Positions 44,435 to 53,936 are shown, counted from the stretch's first letter. The stretch: DNA of 64,000 bases from Thaumasiovibrio sp047250365 (GCF_047250365.1 NZ_JBLBVL010000001.1:558001-622000), one strand, 5' to 3'. Program-made: numbers and translations. Notes: generated by a model not told the origin, from the sequence alone.

Positions 44435-45574
44435 TTATTGCAGTAAGTTAAGTGCTGCCTGTGGTACCTGCTTAGCCTGTGCCAGAATCGATGTCGACGC
44501 CTGCTGCAATATTTGATTTTTGGTCATCTCGGTGGTCTCTTTGGCAAAATCCGTATCGCGGATTCGGCTATTCGACGCTTCAACATTTTCCTGTACATTC
44601 GACAGGTTATTGATGGTATGACCCAAGCGGTTCTGCTTCGCACCTAAATCAGCGCGCTGCTGATCCATATATTTTAGCGCTGAATCGATAATGCCTACCG
44701 CCTGTTGAGCACCGCCCACAGTGGTGACATTAATGTCCGCGACAGTGACAGAGCCTGATTGCGCAGCATCAATGGCGAGCATGTTTACGCCGTCGGTACC
44801 CGCGGTTAACTGACTGCCGCCATCATTAATCGCAACGTCTTCTTGATTAATGAACATCTGCAGTTGGCCAGACTCATTCACCGATGCGGTCACCAAATCG
44901 GTTTGCCCATTGATACGCGTCGCAACTTCTTCGATATCCATGCCTTCATTAAAAGTGATCGCCGGTAAATCTTCACTTCCAACACGCAGCACAAGTTGAT
45001 CACCTGCCCCCGTTCGCCAACCGTCGTATGCCATACCCTGACCAACAAACATGTCACCACCCATCGCGGCCTCGTCAGCACGAATGCTGCCCATGGTCAT
45101 AATGATGGCTTCACCCGCATTAGATCCGATTTGAAAGGCTGACGATCCAAACGTACCGTTTAGTAGCTTACGGCCACCAAATGCCGTGGTTTCCGCGACC
45201 CGATTCAGTTCCGATTGCAGCTGGTTCATCTCTTGCTGAATAGCAACACGATCTTCTTCAGAGTTCGCACCATTTGAAGATTGAATAGACAAATCACGCA
45301 TGCGCTGCAGAATATTGGTTGATTCTTGCATTGCGCCTTCTGCGGTCTGAGCAATCGAGATACCATCGTTGGCATTTCGCATCGCGACGTCCAATCCACG
45401 TGTTTGAGCAACCAAGCGGTTGGAAATCTGCAAACCTGCGGCGTCATCTTTAGCACTATTAATGCGGCTTCCTGACGATAAACGTGTCATCGACTGGTTT
45501 AACCCTTCAGTCGCTTTACCTAAATAACGCTGCGCAGTCATCGCAGACACGTTGGTGTTTACGGTTACACCCAT
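44435..45574 (-). CDS. flaA: Flagellin FlaA type, sigma-54-driven copy
   Basis: A 379-residue flagellin with conserved ends and a variable middle (about 175-285). It has a perfect sigma-54 promoter and a long leader, the hallmark of Vibrio flaA, the FlrC-dependent flagellin needed to build any filament; the name is assigned on that basis. AAAGGAG precedes the ATG by about 6 bases. It forms a one-gene unit with its own terminator. Confidence 0.92.
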   Translation of the reverse strand: MGVTVNTNVSAMTAQRYLGKATEGLNQSMTRLSSGSRINSAKDDAAGLQISNRLVAQTRGLDVAMRNANDGISIAQTAEGAMQESTNILQRMRDLSIQSSNGANSEEDRVAIQQEMNQLQSELNRVAETTAFGGRKLLNGTFGSSAFQIGSNAGEAIIMTMGSIRADEAAMGGDMFVGQGMAYDGWRTGAGDQLVLRVGSEDLPAITFNEGMDIEEVATRINGQTDLVTASVNESGQLQMFINQEDVAINDGGSQLTAGTDGVNMLAIDAAQSGSVTVADINVTTVGGAQQAVGIIDSALKYMDQQRADLGAKQNRLGHTINNLSNVQENVEASNSRIRDTDFAKETTEMTKNQILQQASTSILAQAKQVPQAALNLLQ

Positions 45575-45754
45575 TTTGCTCTCCTTTGACTAAGTATGCT
45601 GGTGCAAAACAAATTGTCCGCTGTCATCGATAGAAAGATGTACGCTCAGTATCAAGCATCGACAGAACAATCTCTCCGACGACACTCCTGCCGCAGGACC
45701 AGCGATCTAAAATATATGTTAAGCAAGAAAACTTGCCTCATCTTATGTACATAA

Positions 45755-45770
45755 AGCAAGCAGTGTGCCA
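45755..45770 (-). promoter_or_regulatory. Perfect sigma-54 promoter for flaA
   Basis: On the minus strand TGGCAC-N5-TTGCT, a full match to the consensus. It lies 180 bases before the flaA ATG, leaving a leader of about 170 bases. The leader contains a small inverted repeat (GCAAG-AAAA-CTTGC, 45723-45736). In Vibrio cholerae FlrC binds downstream of the flaA start point, which such a long leader would allow. Confidence 0.93.
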
Positions 45771-45854
45771 ACTTTAAAACTGCTTTTATAACCAATATTT
45801 AAGAGAAAGACGTATTGGTCGTTGCCCTTGCGGCAATCTGCTGCCAATCAAGAA

Positions 45855-45889
45855 TAAAAAAGCGGCAATATCAGAAAGATATTGCCGCT
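45855..45889 (-). terminator. Intrinsic terminator of flgKL
   Basis: A 12-base perfect stem (AGCGGCAATATC and complement, five-base loop) with five T following on the minus strand. It lies 26 bases after the flgL stop and upstream of the flaA promoter. Confidence 0.92.
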
Positions 45890-45915
45890 AGCCACTTCAT
45901 TCTTACCTGGGAATG

Positions 45916-47106
45916 CTAAATATAGTTAAACAGAGAAAGGTCTTTCGTCTTCGCAAACGCCTGTTGCGATGCCTGCAGCGCCAGCATATTCTCATTAAGT
46001 TCAATAACCGCTTTAGCATAATCAAGATCTTCTAACTTGCCACGGGATTCATTTAGCACCACTTGAAAATCCAGATGATTATTCTGTTGGCGATCCAATG
46101 TTTGTAGGCGTGTACCCAACCCTGAGCGTACCCGATTAACATGCTGGAATGCCTCCGCCATAATATCGGCCGTGTAGTGTAATGCCGCATTGGCCGACGC
46201 ATCATTATTTTCGGCTTCAGCAAGGACAATCGCCTGTTGGAACGCATCAAAAATATTGACCTCTGATGTTCGCCCTAGGGTAATACTGTCCCCATCCATC
46301 ACGGAACCAGAAAATTGAATGTTCAGCGTATTATGTTCAATGCCAATATGCGGGTCATAAGAGCCAGTACTCACCAACTCACCATTTTGATACAGCGCAT
46401 AACCAACCCCTTCAGCCGAGGTCGAAAAATCGACGCGATACGCACTCATATCGGTATGATTGCTATTTTGACTATCGAGCAACAGTAACTCAGAGCCTTC
46501 GTTCAAATGATACTCAGGAGCATAGTCTCCATAAGGATTTTTCACCGTTAAAAAAACCGCATCGCCAGCATCATTTATTGGCACATCAATCCCTGCTGCC
46601 ACCTGTGCCATGCGCTGATAACTGTCACCGACATACGTGACTTGACCCAAGTTATCACGGAAAAATGGCTGCTTGTTATATTGAGTACCCGCAAAAAGAT
46701 AATTGCCCGACTCATCTTGTGTATTGGCGGTCGCAAGAAAGGCATCATACAAGCCTTGTAAGTCCTGCTGATGTGCAATGCGGTCCGCACTTGATAGCGA
46801 ACCATTCACCATCATCATCACTTTACGTTTTGCGCTATCAGCCAGCTGTTCAACTTCGCTAATGGCGGTTTCTGCTTGGCTGAGGCGATTCTCAGCCAGT
46901 GTAATAGCGCGCAAATACTGATTGATCTGCACACCTTGTTGCTCAAAATTCTGGGTATAAATCGAAGCGACCGGATCATCACCTGCCGACATCAACTGTT
47001 TCCCGGATGCCAGCTGTTGCTGATTACCAAAGACCTTTTGCTGCTGGCGACCCATCGCGTTTGCAGTGCTTTGGTAGTCATGAAAACTGGATAGACGATT
47101 AATCAT
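45916..47106 (-). CDS. flgL: Hook-filament junction protein FlgL (HAP3)
   Basis: A 396-residue protein with flagellin-like ends. The start is MINRLSSFHDYQSTANAM and the C-terminus has LEDLDYAKAVIELNENMLALQASQQAFAK. It joins the hook to the filament next to FlgK. The ATG at 47106 follows AAGGAG by 6 bases. It lies 10 bases after flgK. Confidence 0.94.
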   Translation of the reverse strand: MINRLSSFHDYQSTANAMGRQQQKVFGNQQQLASGKQLMSAGDDPVASIYTQNFEQQGVQINQYLRAITLAENRLSQAETAISEVEQLADSAKRKVMMMVNGSLSSADRIAHQQDLQGLYDAFLATANTQDESGNYLFAGTQYNKQPFFRDNLGQVTYVGDSYQRMAQVAAGIDVPINDAGDAVFLTVKNPYGDYAPEYHLNEGSELLLLDSQNSNHTDMSAYRVDFSTSAEGVGYALYQNGELVSTGSYDPHIGIEHNTLNIQFSGSVMDGDSITLGRTSEVNIFDAFQQAIVLAEAENNDASANAALHYTADIMAEAFQHVNRVRSGLGTRLQTLDRQQNNHLDFQVVLNESRGKLEDLDYAKAVIELNENMLALQASQQAFAKTKDLSLFNYI

Positions 47107-47116
47107 CAATCACTCC

Positions 47117-48991
47117 TTAACGCGTTGAATCAAGAAGGGTTTCAAACGTTTTATTGGCGGCCGTCATAATACGTGACGACGCCATGTAAGCTTGCTGAAA
47201 TTTCATTAAATTGGCCGCTTCTTCATCTAAGTTCACCCCGGAAATCTCAGCTAAACGGCTTTCTGCCGTCTCTTTCTCCATGTCCGCCACATCACGCAGT
47301 CGGCTGGCTGACGCCTTTTGCACGCCAATATCGGTAGTTAGGCCCTGAAACAAATCGATAAACGTCGACTTCCCGCCATTCATCACTTTGTCCAGTTGGG
47401 TATTTTGCATACGGAGCAAGTTTCCATTATCACCTTCTGCTGGGGTAAGGCTCACCGCAAAAATATCGTTGCCTGCCGCACCAGCGCTAAGCTCAAACAC
47501 GGTACCATCAACATTCACCGGACCTGCTGGCGGGTATGATTGCGGCGGCAATAATACCCCGCCTGATGGATTCAGTACCGCGAACTGCGTCGCGTCAGGG
47601 GAAACCATCACCTTAAATTCCGGTGTCTGCCCCAACGCGGTTACCTGCAATTCTGCTTTGCCCTCGATACGCGACGCAGAACTAAGAAAACTCTGTGCCG
47701 CAATTTGGCTAACATCACTTACCGTTACCGACATCTCCCCCGCCGCCGCGCGACTTGGGCGCAATAAAATGCGTTCATTTGCTATCGGTGGCACTGTAAT
47801 CTCGACCCGTAACCCATCTATCTCTATTTGAGGCGGCATCCCGGAAGCTGAAAGCTGGTGAACCGCGCCATCTGGCGCAGTTACCTGGTAGGCTGTGCCG
47901 TCATATCTAAGTGAGTACTCACCCCCCTTTAATTGAGCAGTGTCATCAATAAAGACTTTCATATCCGCCGGAGAATCAAGCGGCTTCACCACACGAGCAG
48001 CGGCAATTTGAGGCTCATTAATATCACTAAACATCGACTGACCCACATTGCCGTTCAAATCGAGGCCTTGGGCTTGCAGTTCGTTTATCGCCGAGGAAAA
48101 ACCGATAGATAAGCGTCCGAGTTCATCCATTACTTGCGGCAACGTTTTGTCACGTAGTTCTAGCAATGCCGCCAGTTTTCCATCCAGTCCCGACATCTGT
48201 ATCGCTTTGGTCGCCTTTCCTTCACGCATCGCGAGTTGGGTCTGCTGCGGATCTGGGCTGCCGGCAATCATTAACAACTCGCTCGATTCAGTGCCTGACA
48301 CGAGCGTGTGCCCTGTGCCTATCATCACATTAAAGCTGTCATTCTTCGGGGTAACGGTCACCTTGGTGTATTGCGATAGTTCTTTGATCAGCGTGTTGTG
48401 CCGATCAAGCAGATCGTTACTGCTGCCAGGGCTCTTAATTAGCGCTTGGTGGATATCCACTAGCTCCTTGCCAATATCGTTAACGCGAGACAGCGTTGAT
48501 TGCAATATCTCTGTCGCTTCTGCTCGTTGCGAGACCAATTGGGTATAGTTGCTATTGAGTCCATTGGCGATCAGGTGCGCTTTTTCTAGCACCACCGTAC
48601 GCGCTCCAAGGTCATTTGGCGTATCAGCCATCGCTTTAATGGCGTCGTACCAGTCGTTCATATCTTGCGGGATCTGTTTGGCGCTGTTTGCCAAGGTGGT
48701 ATCTAACTGGCTAAGTTGCATCTCCCGATCTTCTGCATAGCTAAGATTGGTGGTAGATAGGTTAACTTCATTGGCGGCAAACTGATCAAACGAACGCCGA
48801 ACGGCGGCAACATGTGTCCCCGTGCCGTGCTGACTGCCGCCCCACCAGCGTGGATCATTGGTCCGCTGCTCCACAGACTGACGGCTATACCCCTCGGTAT
48901 TCACATTTGAGATATTGTGACCGGTGGTATTTAGCTGCCGCTGGGCGGTAAGCACGCTTTGTGCCCCGATATTTAGCAGATCAAATCCCAT
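47117..48991 (-). CDS. flgK: Hook-filament junction protein FlgK (HAP1)
   Basis: A 624-residue protein with the rod/hook-type N-terminus (LLNIGAQSVLTAQRQLNTTG, NISNVNTEGYSRQ) and C-terminus (NLMKFQQAYMASSRIM). The large middle makes it longer than the 547 residues of the enterobacterial form, as in Vibrio. ATG at 48991 follows GGAGG by 4 bases; an upstream TTG frame is not supported. It heads flgKL with a sigma-54 promoter. Confidence 0.95.
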   Translation of the reverse strand: MGFDLLNIGAQSVLTAQRQLNTTGHNISNVNTEGYSRQSVEQRTNDPRWWGGSQHGTGTHVAAVRRSFDQFAANEVNLSTTNLSYAEDREMQLSQLDTTLANSAKQIPQDMNDWYDAIKAMADTPNDLGARTVVLEKAHLIANGLNSNYTQLVSQRAEATEILQSTLSRVNDIGKELVDIHQALIKSPGSSNDLLDRHNTLIKELSQYTKVTVTPKNDSFNVMIGTGHTLVSGTESSELLMIAGSPDPQQTQLAMREGKATKAIQMSGLDGKLAALLELRDKTLPQVMDELGRLSIGFSSAINELQAQGLDLNGNVGQSMFSDINEPQIAAARVVKPLDSPADMKVFIDDTAQLKGGEYSLRYDGTAYQVTAPDGAVHQLSASGMPPQIEIDGLRVEITVPPIANERILLRPSRAAAGEMSVTVSDVSQIAAQSFLSSASRIEGKAELQVTALGQTPEFKVMVSPDATQFAVLNPSGGVLLPPQSYPPAGPVNVDGTVFELSAGAAGNDIFAVSLTPAEGDNGNLLRMQNTQLDKVMNGGKSTFIDLFQGLTTDIGVQKASASRLRDVADMEKETAESRLAEISGVNLDEEAANLMKFQQAYMASSRIMTAANKTFETLLDSTR

Positions 48992-49036
48992 TACACCTCC
49001 GAACAAACTAATATTGCATAGACCCTGCGCTCACCC

Positions 49037-49051
49037 GTGATCGTTGATCAC
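49037..49051. promoter_or_regulatory. Palindrome GTGATC-GTT-GATCAC in the flgK leader
   Basis: A perfect inverted repeat with six-base arms just downstream of the predicted start point of flgK transcription. FlrC is known to bind downstream of the flgK start point in Vibrio cholerae, so it may be an activator site; this is inference. Confidence 0.3.
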
Positions 49052-49068
49052 AGCAAGCGTATAAGATA

Positions 49069-49084
49069 AGCAAAATTCGAACCA
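49069..49084 (-). promoter_or_regulatory. Sigma-54 promoter for flgKL
   Basis: On the minus strand TGGTTC-N5-TTGCT with GG and GC 10 bases apart, 78 bases before the flgK ATG. The -12 element is perfect; the -24 element keeps TGG and the last C. Confidence 0.75.
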
Positions 49085-49192
49085 ACTTTTTATATTTCGT
49101 CACACGTCGGGATATCGTGACAAAAAGGCGCGCTATTTGCGCGATAAATGAGAGAAGAAAAAAGCAAAAGGTGCAACACGGTATAACGTAAA

Positions 49193-49220
49193 GCGCCTCG
49201 TCCCTATCGGAGCGAGGCGC
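49193..49220 (-). terminator. Probable terminator of flgFGHIJ
   Basis: A GC-rich 8-base stem (GCGCCTCG / CGAGGCGC) with a 12-base loop, 29 bases after the flgJ stop. On the minus strand only three T follow, so release may be partial. Confidence 0.5.
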
Positions 49221-49248
49221 AAAATGAACCGTTTAATCAAGCAGCGGT

Positions 49249-50250
49249 TTAATCTAGAATTTGATTAACCCGCCGCATCACACTGATCACTTTATCGGCA
49301 TATTGCGGATCAGTAGCGTAGCCTGCTTGATGGAGGCCACGAATAAACTCATTTGGATTTTCAGGGTGTTGCAGTGCACGCTGGTAACGCGGATTATTCT
49401 TTAAAAAATCAACATAGTCATTAAAGCTATCTTGATAAGTCTGATAAGAACGAAACGAGGCGTTCTCCTGCACTGGCAAGCCATCATAAAACTCCAACGT
49501 GTTGGTGGCCATCTTGTCGCCTTGCCATGTTGAGTTGGCTTTAATATTAAACAAGTTATGACTTGAACCACGGGCATTATTGATCACCTTTTGCCCCCAG
49601 CCTGTCTCTAACGCCGCTTGTGCTAACAGCACCGCGGGATCAGTTCCCAGCGCACTCGCCGCATGTTCTGCATAAGGGCGTAATCGAGCCACAAAGTTAT
49701 CTGGCGAGTCGAACGGCTTGTTCTCCATGGCTGCTATTGGCGTTGCAGCAGAAGACGTTTGCTCACGTAAATCAAGCGCTTGTTGCATTGCCGCACGCGC
49801 TTGCAGTTCTGTTAATGCTCGCTGCTGAGTTTGTTCGATAGTATCACGGTCAATCGGCACTGAGGCTGTCGCCTGTTTAATGGCTACATCTAACCCTGCT
49901 GGATACAGTTCCGTTTGCGGGCGATGCGACGCTATGTTTTCCGCCTGAGCACCACCTAACTGTTCAACAATCAGATCAGCCAAACCGAGCGATCCTGATG
50001 CACTTAGCTCTGATGACATCTGCTCATCGTGCATTTGCTCGAAAAATTGACGTTGTCGATTGTCGGTGAGATCCGATTCAAACACACTGTTGGCATCACG
50101 CATCGACTTAAACAGCATATTGGTAAAAATCGCTTCAAATTGCACTGCGGCAGAGCGCAGCGCTGATGAATCATCGTTATTAATACCGCTACGTAGCCGG
50201 TCTAGACTGGCTAAGTCATGGATAAAGCCCGGGTCTATGTAATCTTTCAT
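49249..50250 (-). CDS. flgJ: Rod-cap and peptidoglycan hydrolase FlgJ
   Basis: A 333-residue two-domain protein. Residues 1-100 are the rod-cap domain (VQFEAIFTNMLFKSMRDAN); about 180-330 form a glucosaminidase domain with the catalytic Glu215 in AALETGWGQKV. It opens the peptidoglycan for the growing rod. The ATG at 50250 is preferred to a GTG one codon earlier. It lies 26 bases after flgI and ends the flgF operon. Confidence 0.95.
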   Translation of the reverse strand: MKDYIDPGFIHDLASLDRLRSGINNDDSSALRSAAVQFEAIFTNMLFKSMRDANSVFESDLTDNRQRQFFEQMHDEQMSSELSASGSLGLADLIVEQLGGAQAENIASHRPQTELYPAGLDVAIKQATASVPIDRDTIEQTQQRALTELQARAAMQQALDLREQTSSAATPIAAMENKPFDSPDNFVARLRPYAEHAASALGTDPAVLLAQAALETGWGQKVINNARGSSHNLFNIKANSTWQGDKMATNTLEFYDGLPVQENASFRSYQTYQDSFNDYVDFLKNNPRYQRALQHPENPNEFIRGLHQAGYATDPQYADKVISVMRRVNQILD

Positions 50251-50276
50251 CACTCACTCTATTATCAGCAAATTAA

Positions 50277-51377
50277 CTACAAAATAATTAACTGTCCCTG
50301 AATAGCACCAGCCTGCTTCAGTGATTGTAAAATAGCCATTAAATCCGACGGCGCAGCGCCAACCTGATTCACCGCACGTACTAAGTCATCTAAACTCACC
50401 CCCGGCTCAAACTTAAACATACGTGCATCAGATTCAGACACCGAGACATCAGAGTCAGGCACGATCACCGTTTCACCCGCTGAAAATGGCGCAGGTTGAC
50501 TCACATTTAGATTTTCACTAATCGTCACTGTCATACCGCCATGCGTAATGGCAGCAGGCAGCAATTTCACGTTCTGTCCAACGACAATTGTACCCGTTCG
50601 TGAATTAACAATGATCTTTGCCGCTGCTTCACCGGGCTCAAAACGCAAATTCTCGATGGCAGACAAAAAGGCTACTCGCTGGCTAACATCTCGCGGTGCA
50701 CGTACTCGCACCGAGGTAGAATCAATGGCTGCCGCCATATCTGGTCCCAAAAAGTCATTCACCGCATCAGCCATACGCTGCGCAGTGGTAAAATCAGACT
50801 CGTGTAGATTAAACGTGAGAAAGTCTCCACGACCAAATGGGTTAGCAATCTCTTGTTCGATGATTGCCCCATTCGTAATGCGCCCCACCGTTGGCGTGTT
50901 GCCAACCACTCTGGAACCATCTCCACCTTCTGCGCTGAATCCACCCACCACTAGGCTACCCTGCGCGACAGCATAGACATTGCCATCCAAACCTTTCAGA
51001 AAGGTTTGCATCAAGGTACCACCACGCAAACTTTTTGCAGCGCCAAGAGACGACACCGTGACATCTAGCATTTGCCCCTGCTTTGCAAAGGCTGGCATCG
51101 TGGCATGTACCGCTACAGCAGCGACATTCTCTGTTCTTAACCGTGTGCCTTCTGGCACAGAAATGCCAAAACTATCAAGCATGGCAGTAAAACTGGCATC
51201 GGTAAAAGGGACATTTTTCTCCCCTGTTCCCGGCAGGCCGACCACCAAACCGTAACCCACGAGTTGGTTATCTCGCACACCAGCAACGCTAGCAAGATCT
51301 TTGATTCTGGATGCTTGTACTGGCGCAATGCCCAACACCAACAACAACCCAATGGCGATATATAGCTTGCGCATCAT
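50277..51377 (-). CDS. flgI: Flagellar P-ring protein FlgI
   Basis: A 366-residue periplasmic protein. A signal peptide ends near APVQA and the mature start SRIKDLASVAGVRDNQLVGYGLVVGL is characteristic. It forms the peptidoglycan ring of the bushing with FlgA as chaperone. It starts 20 bases after flgH. Confidence 0.96.
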   Translation of the reverse strand: MMRKLYIAIGLLLVLGIAPVQASRIKDLASVAGVRDNQLVGYGLVVGLPGTGEKNVPFTDASFTAMLDSFGISVPEGTRLRTENVAAVAVHATMPAFAKQGQMLDVTVSSLGAAKSLRGGTLMQTFLKGLDGNVYAVAQGSLVVGGFSAEGGDGSRVVGNTPTVGRITNGAIIEQEIANPFGRGDFLTFNLHESDFTTAQRMADAVNDFLGPDMAAAIDSTSVRVRAPRDVSQRVAFLSAIENLRFEPGEAAAKIIVNSRTGTIVVGQNVKLLPAAITHGGMTVTISENLNVSQPAPFSAGETVIVPDSDVSVSESDARMFKFEPGVSLDDLVRAVNQVGAAPSDLMAILQSLKQAGAIQGQLIIL

Positions 51378-51397
51378 CTATTACAACCCCAAAAACG

Positions 51398-52171
51398 CTA
51401 TAGCGCGACGTTAAAGAAACGGCCTAGGAAGCCTTGTTCCTGTGCATCCTGATGTTCTCCAGTGCCCGAATATTGAATACGTGCATTGGAGATCCGTGTT
51501 GATGCGATGGTATTGTCAGTGCCAATATCATCTGGGCGAATGGTGCCACTCAGACGAATGTACTCATCGCCGGTATTGAGGGTTAACCAGCGTTCACCAC
51601 GCACAAGCAGATTACCATTTGGCATCACATCGACCACCTCAACAGAGATGGTGCCAGAAATACTGTTGCTTTGATTGGCGGATGTCGACCCTGTGAACGA
51701 ATTATCATTAGAGACATTGTAAGAAAGAGTACGGTTGCCCAGCATGATGTCCTGCCCCCCTAATGACAAGGGATCCATCGACAAATCGGTCGATTTTCCC
51801 ATATCAGCATTGGCACTCTTCTTGGCTTGTGTGCGCTCTTCGAGCAATACCGTAACGATATCCCCTAACCCCTTGGGTCGACGACTATCATACAGATCCC
51901 TTGCACTGGCGATATTAAATAGAGACCCCGTCACCGCCGCATAGTGCTCAGGTTGAGATTGTGGATAGACCGGAGCCCAAGCTGGATCGTCCGCCACAGC
52001 ATCTTCTCGGCGACGCACCTTATCCACTAAGCCAGCGGTGTCTGTTGTTGCTTTGCCTTCAACCGCATCAACCGGTGTCGTCGGCGTCATCGCCTCGTTA
52101 TTGATCTCTTCTGGCGGTGCCACACACCCAGTTAAGGCAAGAGCAAGTACAATCCAAGCGTATTTATTCAT
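51398..52171 (-). CDS. flgH: Flagellar L-ring lipoprotein FlgH
   Basis: A 257-residue lipoprotein with lipobox ALTGC (Cys16). The C-terminal domain shows RPKGLGDIVTVLLEE and NGNLLVRGERWL, family signatures. It forms the outer-membrane ring. The N-terminal 80 residues are variable and polar, as in Vibrio. It starts 12 bases after flgG. Confidence 0.95.
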   Translation of the reverse strand: MNKYAWIVLALALTGCVAPPEEINNEAMTPTTPVDAVEGKATTDTAGLVDKVRRREDAVADDPAWAPVYPQSQPEHYAAVTGSLFNIASARDLYDSRRPKGLGDIVTVLLEERTQAKKSANADMGKSTDLSMDPLSLGGQDIMLGNRTLSYNVSNDNSFTGSTSANQSNSISGTISVEVVDVMPNGNLLVRGERWLTLNTGDEYIRLSGTIRPDDIGTDNTIASTRISNARIQYSGTGEHQDAQEQGFLGRFFNVAL

Positions 52172-52183
52172 TGAAAACTCCCG

Positions 52184-52972
52184 CTACAGCTGCTGATTAA
52201 CATAACTGAGCATCTGATCAACGGTAGAAATGACCTTAGAGTTCATTTCATATACCCGCTGTGCTTCAATCATGTTGACTAACTCTTCCGTGACATTCAC
52301 ATTTGAGGTTTCAAGCATCGATTGACGAATCGCTCCTAAACCATCCAGACCGGGTACGCCTTCCATCGGATCACCACTAGCGCCTGTTGGTAAGAACAAA
52401 TTTTGACCAATTGGTTCCATACCACCTGGATTAACAAACCCAACCGTGGTCAACTGACCAATCCCAACATTCTCTTGCTGACCACGAATTCGTGCACTCA
52501 CTTCGCCATCAGTCCCCACTGTGACAGACACAGCATCTTCAGGAATTACAATTTCCGGCTGTACAACATAGCCAGAGCCACTGGTAACCAACTGACCCTC
52601 ACCGTTGACCGTAAACTGACCATTGCGGGTATAACCAATATTGCCGTCAGGCAACAGAACTTGGAAAAAGCCATCGCCTTCAATCATCATGTCAAAGGCG
52701 TTATTGGTCGTCTGCGTATTGCCTTGAGTATGCACCTTCTGTGTCGCGACAACTTTTGACCCTGCGCCTAACATCAAGCCAGAAGGTAACTCCGTATCTT
52801 GCGTTGACTGAGCGCCAGGCTGATTAATATTTTGGTAAAACAGATCCTCGAAAATAGCACGGCTCTTCTTAAAGCCTATCGTTGAGGCATTGGCCAAGTT
52901 ATTGGAAATGGTTGAGATATTGGTCTGCTGAGCGTCTAAACCCGTTTTACTAACCCACAGTGCTGGATGCAT
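52184..52972 (-). CDS. flgG: Distal rod protein FlgG
   Basis: A 262-residue protein with LWVSKTGLDAQQTNISTISN at the start and the conserved C-terminal NVTEELVNMIEAQRVYEMNS, both signatures of rod and hook proteins. It forms the distal rod that passes through the P and L rings. It starts 18 bases after flgF. Confidence 0.96.
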   Translation of the reverse strand: MHPALWVSKTGLDAQQTNISTISNNLANASTIGFKKSRAIFEDLFYQNINQPGAQSTQDTELPSGLMLGAGSKVVATQKVHTQGNTQTTNNAFDMMIEGDGFFQVLLPDGNIGYTRNGQFTVNGEGQLVTSGSGYVVQPEIVIPEDAVSVTVGTDGEVSARIRGQQENVGIGQLTTVGFVNPGGMEPIGQNLFLPTGASGDPMEGVPGLDGLGAIRQSMLETSNVNVTEELVNMIEAQRVYEMNSKVISTVDQMLSYVNQQL

Positions 52973-52990
52973 CGTCTATTCCTTTATTCC

Positions 52991-53740
52991 TTAACCTAAT
53001 CTCAAGAGTGAAGATTGTGCTTCGTCTATTTCTTCTAGGGTTTTCATCATCTTGACTTGCATTTCAAAATGACGCTGTAATTCAATCATGCTGGTCATTT
53101 CACCAACCGCATTCACATTGCTGCCTTCTAGTGCCCCAGTAAGCAACCTAACAGAGCCATCGGCTGGCAAAAAAGGTTGTGCTTGCTTTAACTGAAACAA
53201 GCCATTGCTGTCTTTATACAGTTCTTGATTCTCAGGTTTTACTAGCTTAATGCGATTGACCTGCTCGATAGCATCTGGTGGCGCACCTTGTGGCAAAATA
53301 GAAATCGTTCCATCACGACCAATTTGAATTTTGCTAATTGGTAATGGAATGAAAATAGGTGCACCATTTTCGCCAGCAATCAGGTGGCCACTTCCATTGG
53401 TCAGCATACCAGTCTGATCAATTTTCAGATTACCGGCTCGGGTATACGCTTCTTGTCCAACAGGATCAATGACCGCCAGCCAACCATCACCTTCAATCGA
53501 AACATCGAGATCTCGACCGGTTGTCATCACGGCGCCTTGAGCAAAATTAGCGCCTGGGCGCTCAGTCATGGCAAAAACACGCGTTGGCATCCCTTCGCCG
53601 TAAGCTTGCATGCTACGAGCTTGCTCTAAGTCTGCTCGAAAACCCGTCGTGCGGACATTGGCAAGATTATTCGCTTTAGCTTGTAGGCCATACATATCTT
53701 GTTTAGCACCACTCATGGCAAGGTACAGCGCGCGGTCCAT
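52991..53740 (-). CDS. flgF: Proximal rod protein FlgF
   Basis: A 249-residue rod protein (ALYLAMSGAKQDMYGLQAKANNL; VNAVGEMTSMIELQRHFEMQ). It is the first gene of flgFGHIJ. A sigma-54 promoter and the flgE terminator lie just before it, so the rod and hook genes are split into two transcription units here. Confidence 0.95.
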   Translation of the reverse strand: MDRALYLAMSGAKQDMYGLQAKANNLANVRTTGFRADLEQARSMQAYGEGMPTRVFAMTERPGANFAQGAVMTTGRDLDVSIEGDGWLAVIDPVGQEAYTRAGNLKIDQTGMLTNGSGHLIAGENGAPIFIPLPISKIQIGRDGTISILPQGAPPDAIEQVNRIKLVKPENQELYKDSNGLFQLKQAQPFLPADGSVRLLTGALEGSNVNAVGEMTSMIELQRHFEMQVKMMKTLEEIDEAQSSLLRLG

Positions 53741-53771
53741 AGTACTCTCCTATCTCATTCCATAAATATTA

Positions 53772-53787
53772 AGCAATATTTATGCCA
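53772..53787 (-). promoter_or_regulatory. Sigma-54 promoter for flgFGHIJ
   Basis: On the minus strand TGGCAT-N5-TTGCT, one mismatch from consensus, 32 bases before the flgF ATG. Confidence 0.85.
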
Positions 53788-53900
53788 ACTTAAAGAGAGG
53801 TGAACAGTATAAATAAGCCGTCATTAACGCGACTTAGCACACGGTTAAAGGCAGGGTAAGGTAAAGAATTGCCGCTGATAACGTCGCGCGGCAGAAAAGT

Positions 53901-53925
53901 TTGCCGCAACACCACGCTGCGGCAA
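53901..53925 (-). terminator. Probable terminator of flgBCDE
   Basis: An 8-base perfect stem (TTGCCGCA / TGCGGCAA) with a nine-base loop, 12 bases after the flgE stop, followed on the minus strand by CTTTT. A second inverted repeat of the same kind (TGCCGC at 53870-53875, GCGGCA at 53888-53893) lies next to it. Confidence 0.6.
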
Positions 53926-53936
53926 CATAGATAGGG

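Noticed and set aside
43053..45574. Long direct repeat formed by two flagellin genes
   Set aside because: Explained by gene duplication; each copy has its own promoter and terminator. No mobile element or target-site duplication is seen.
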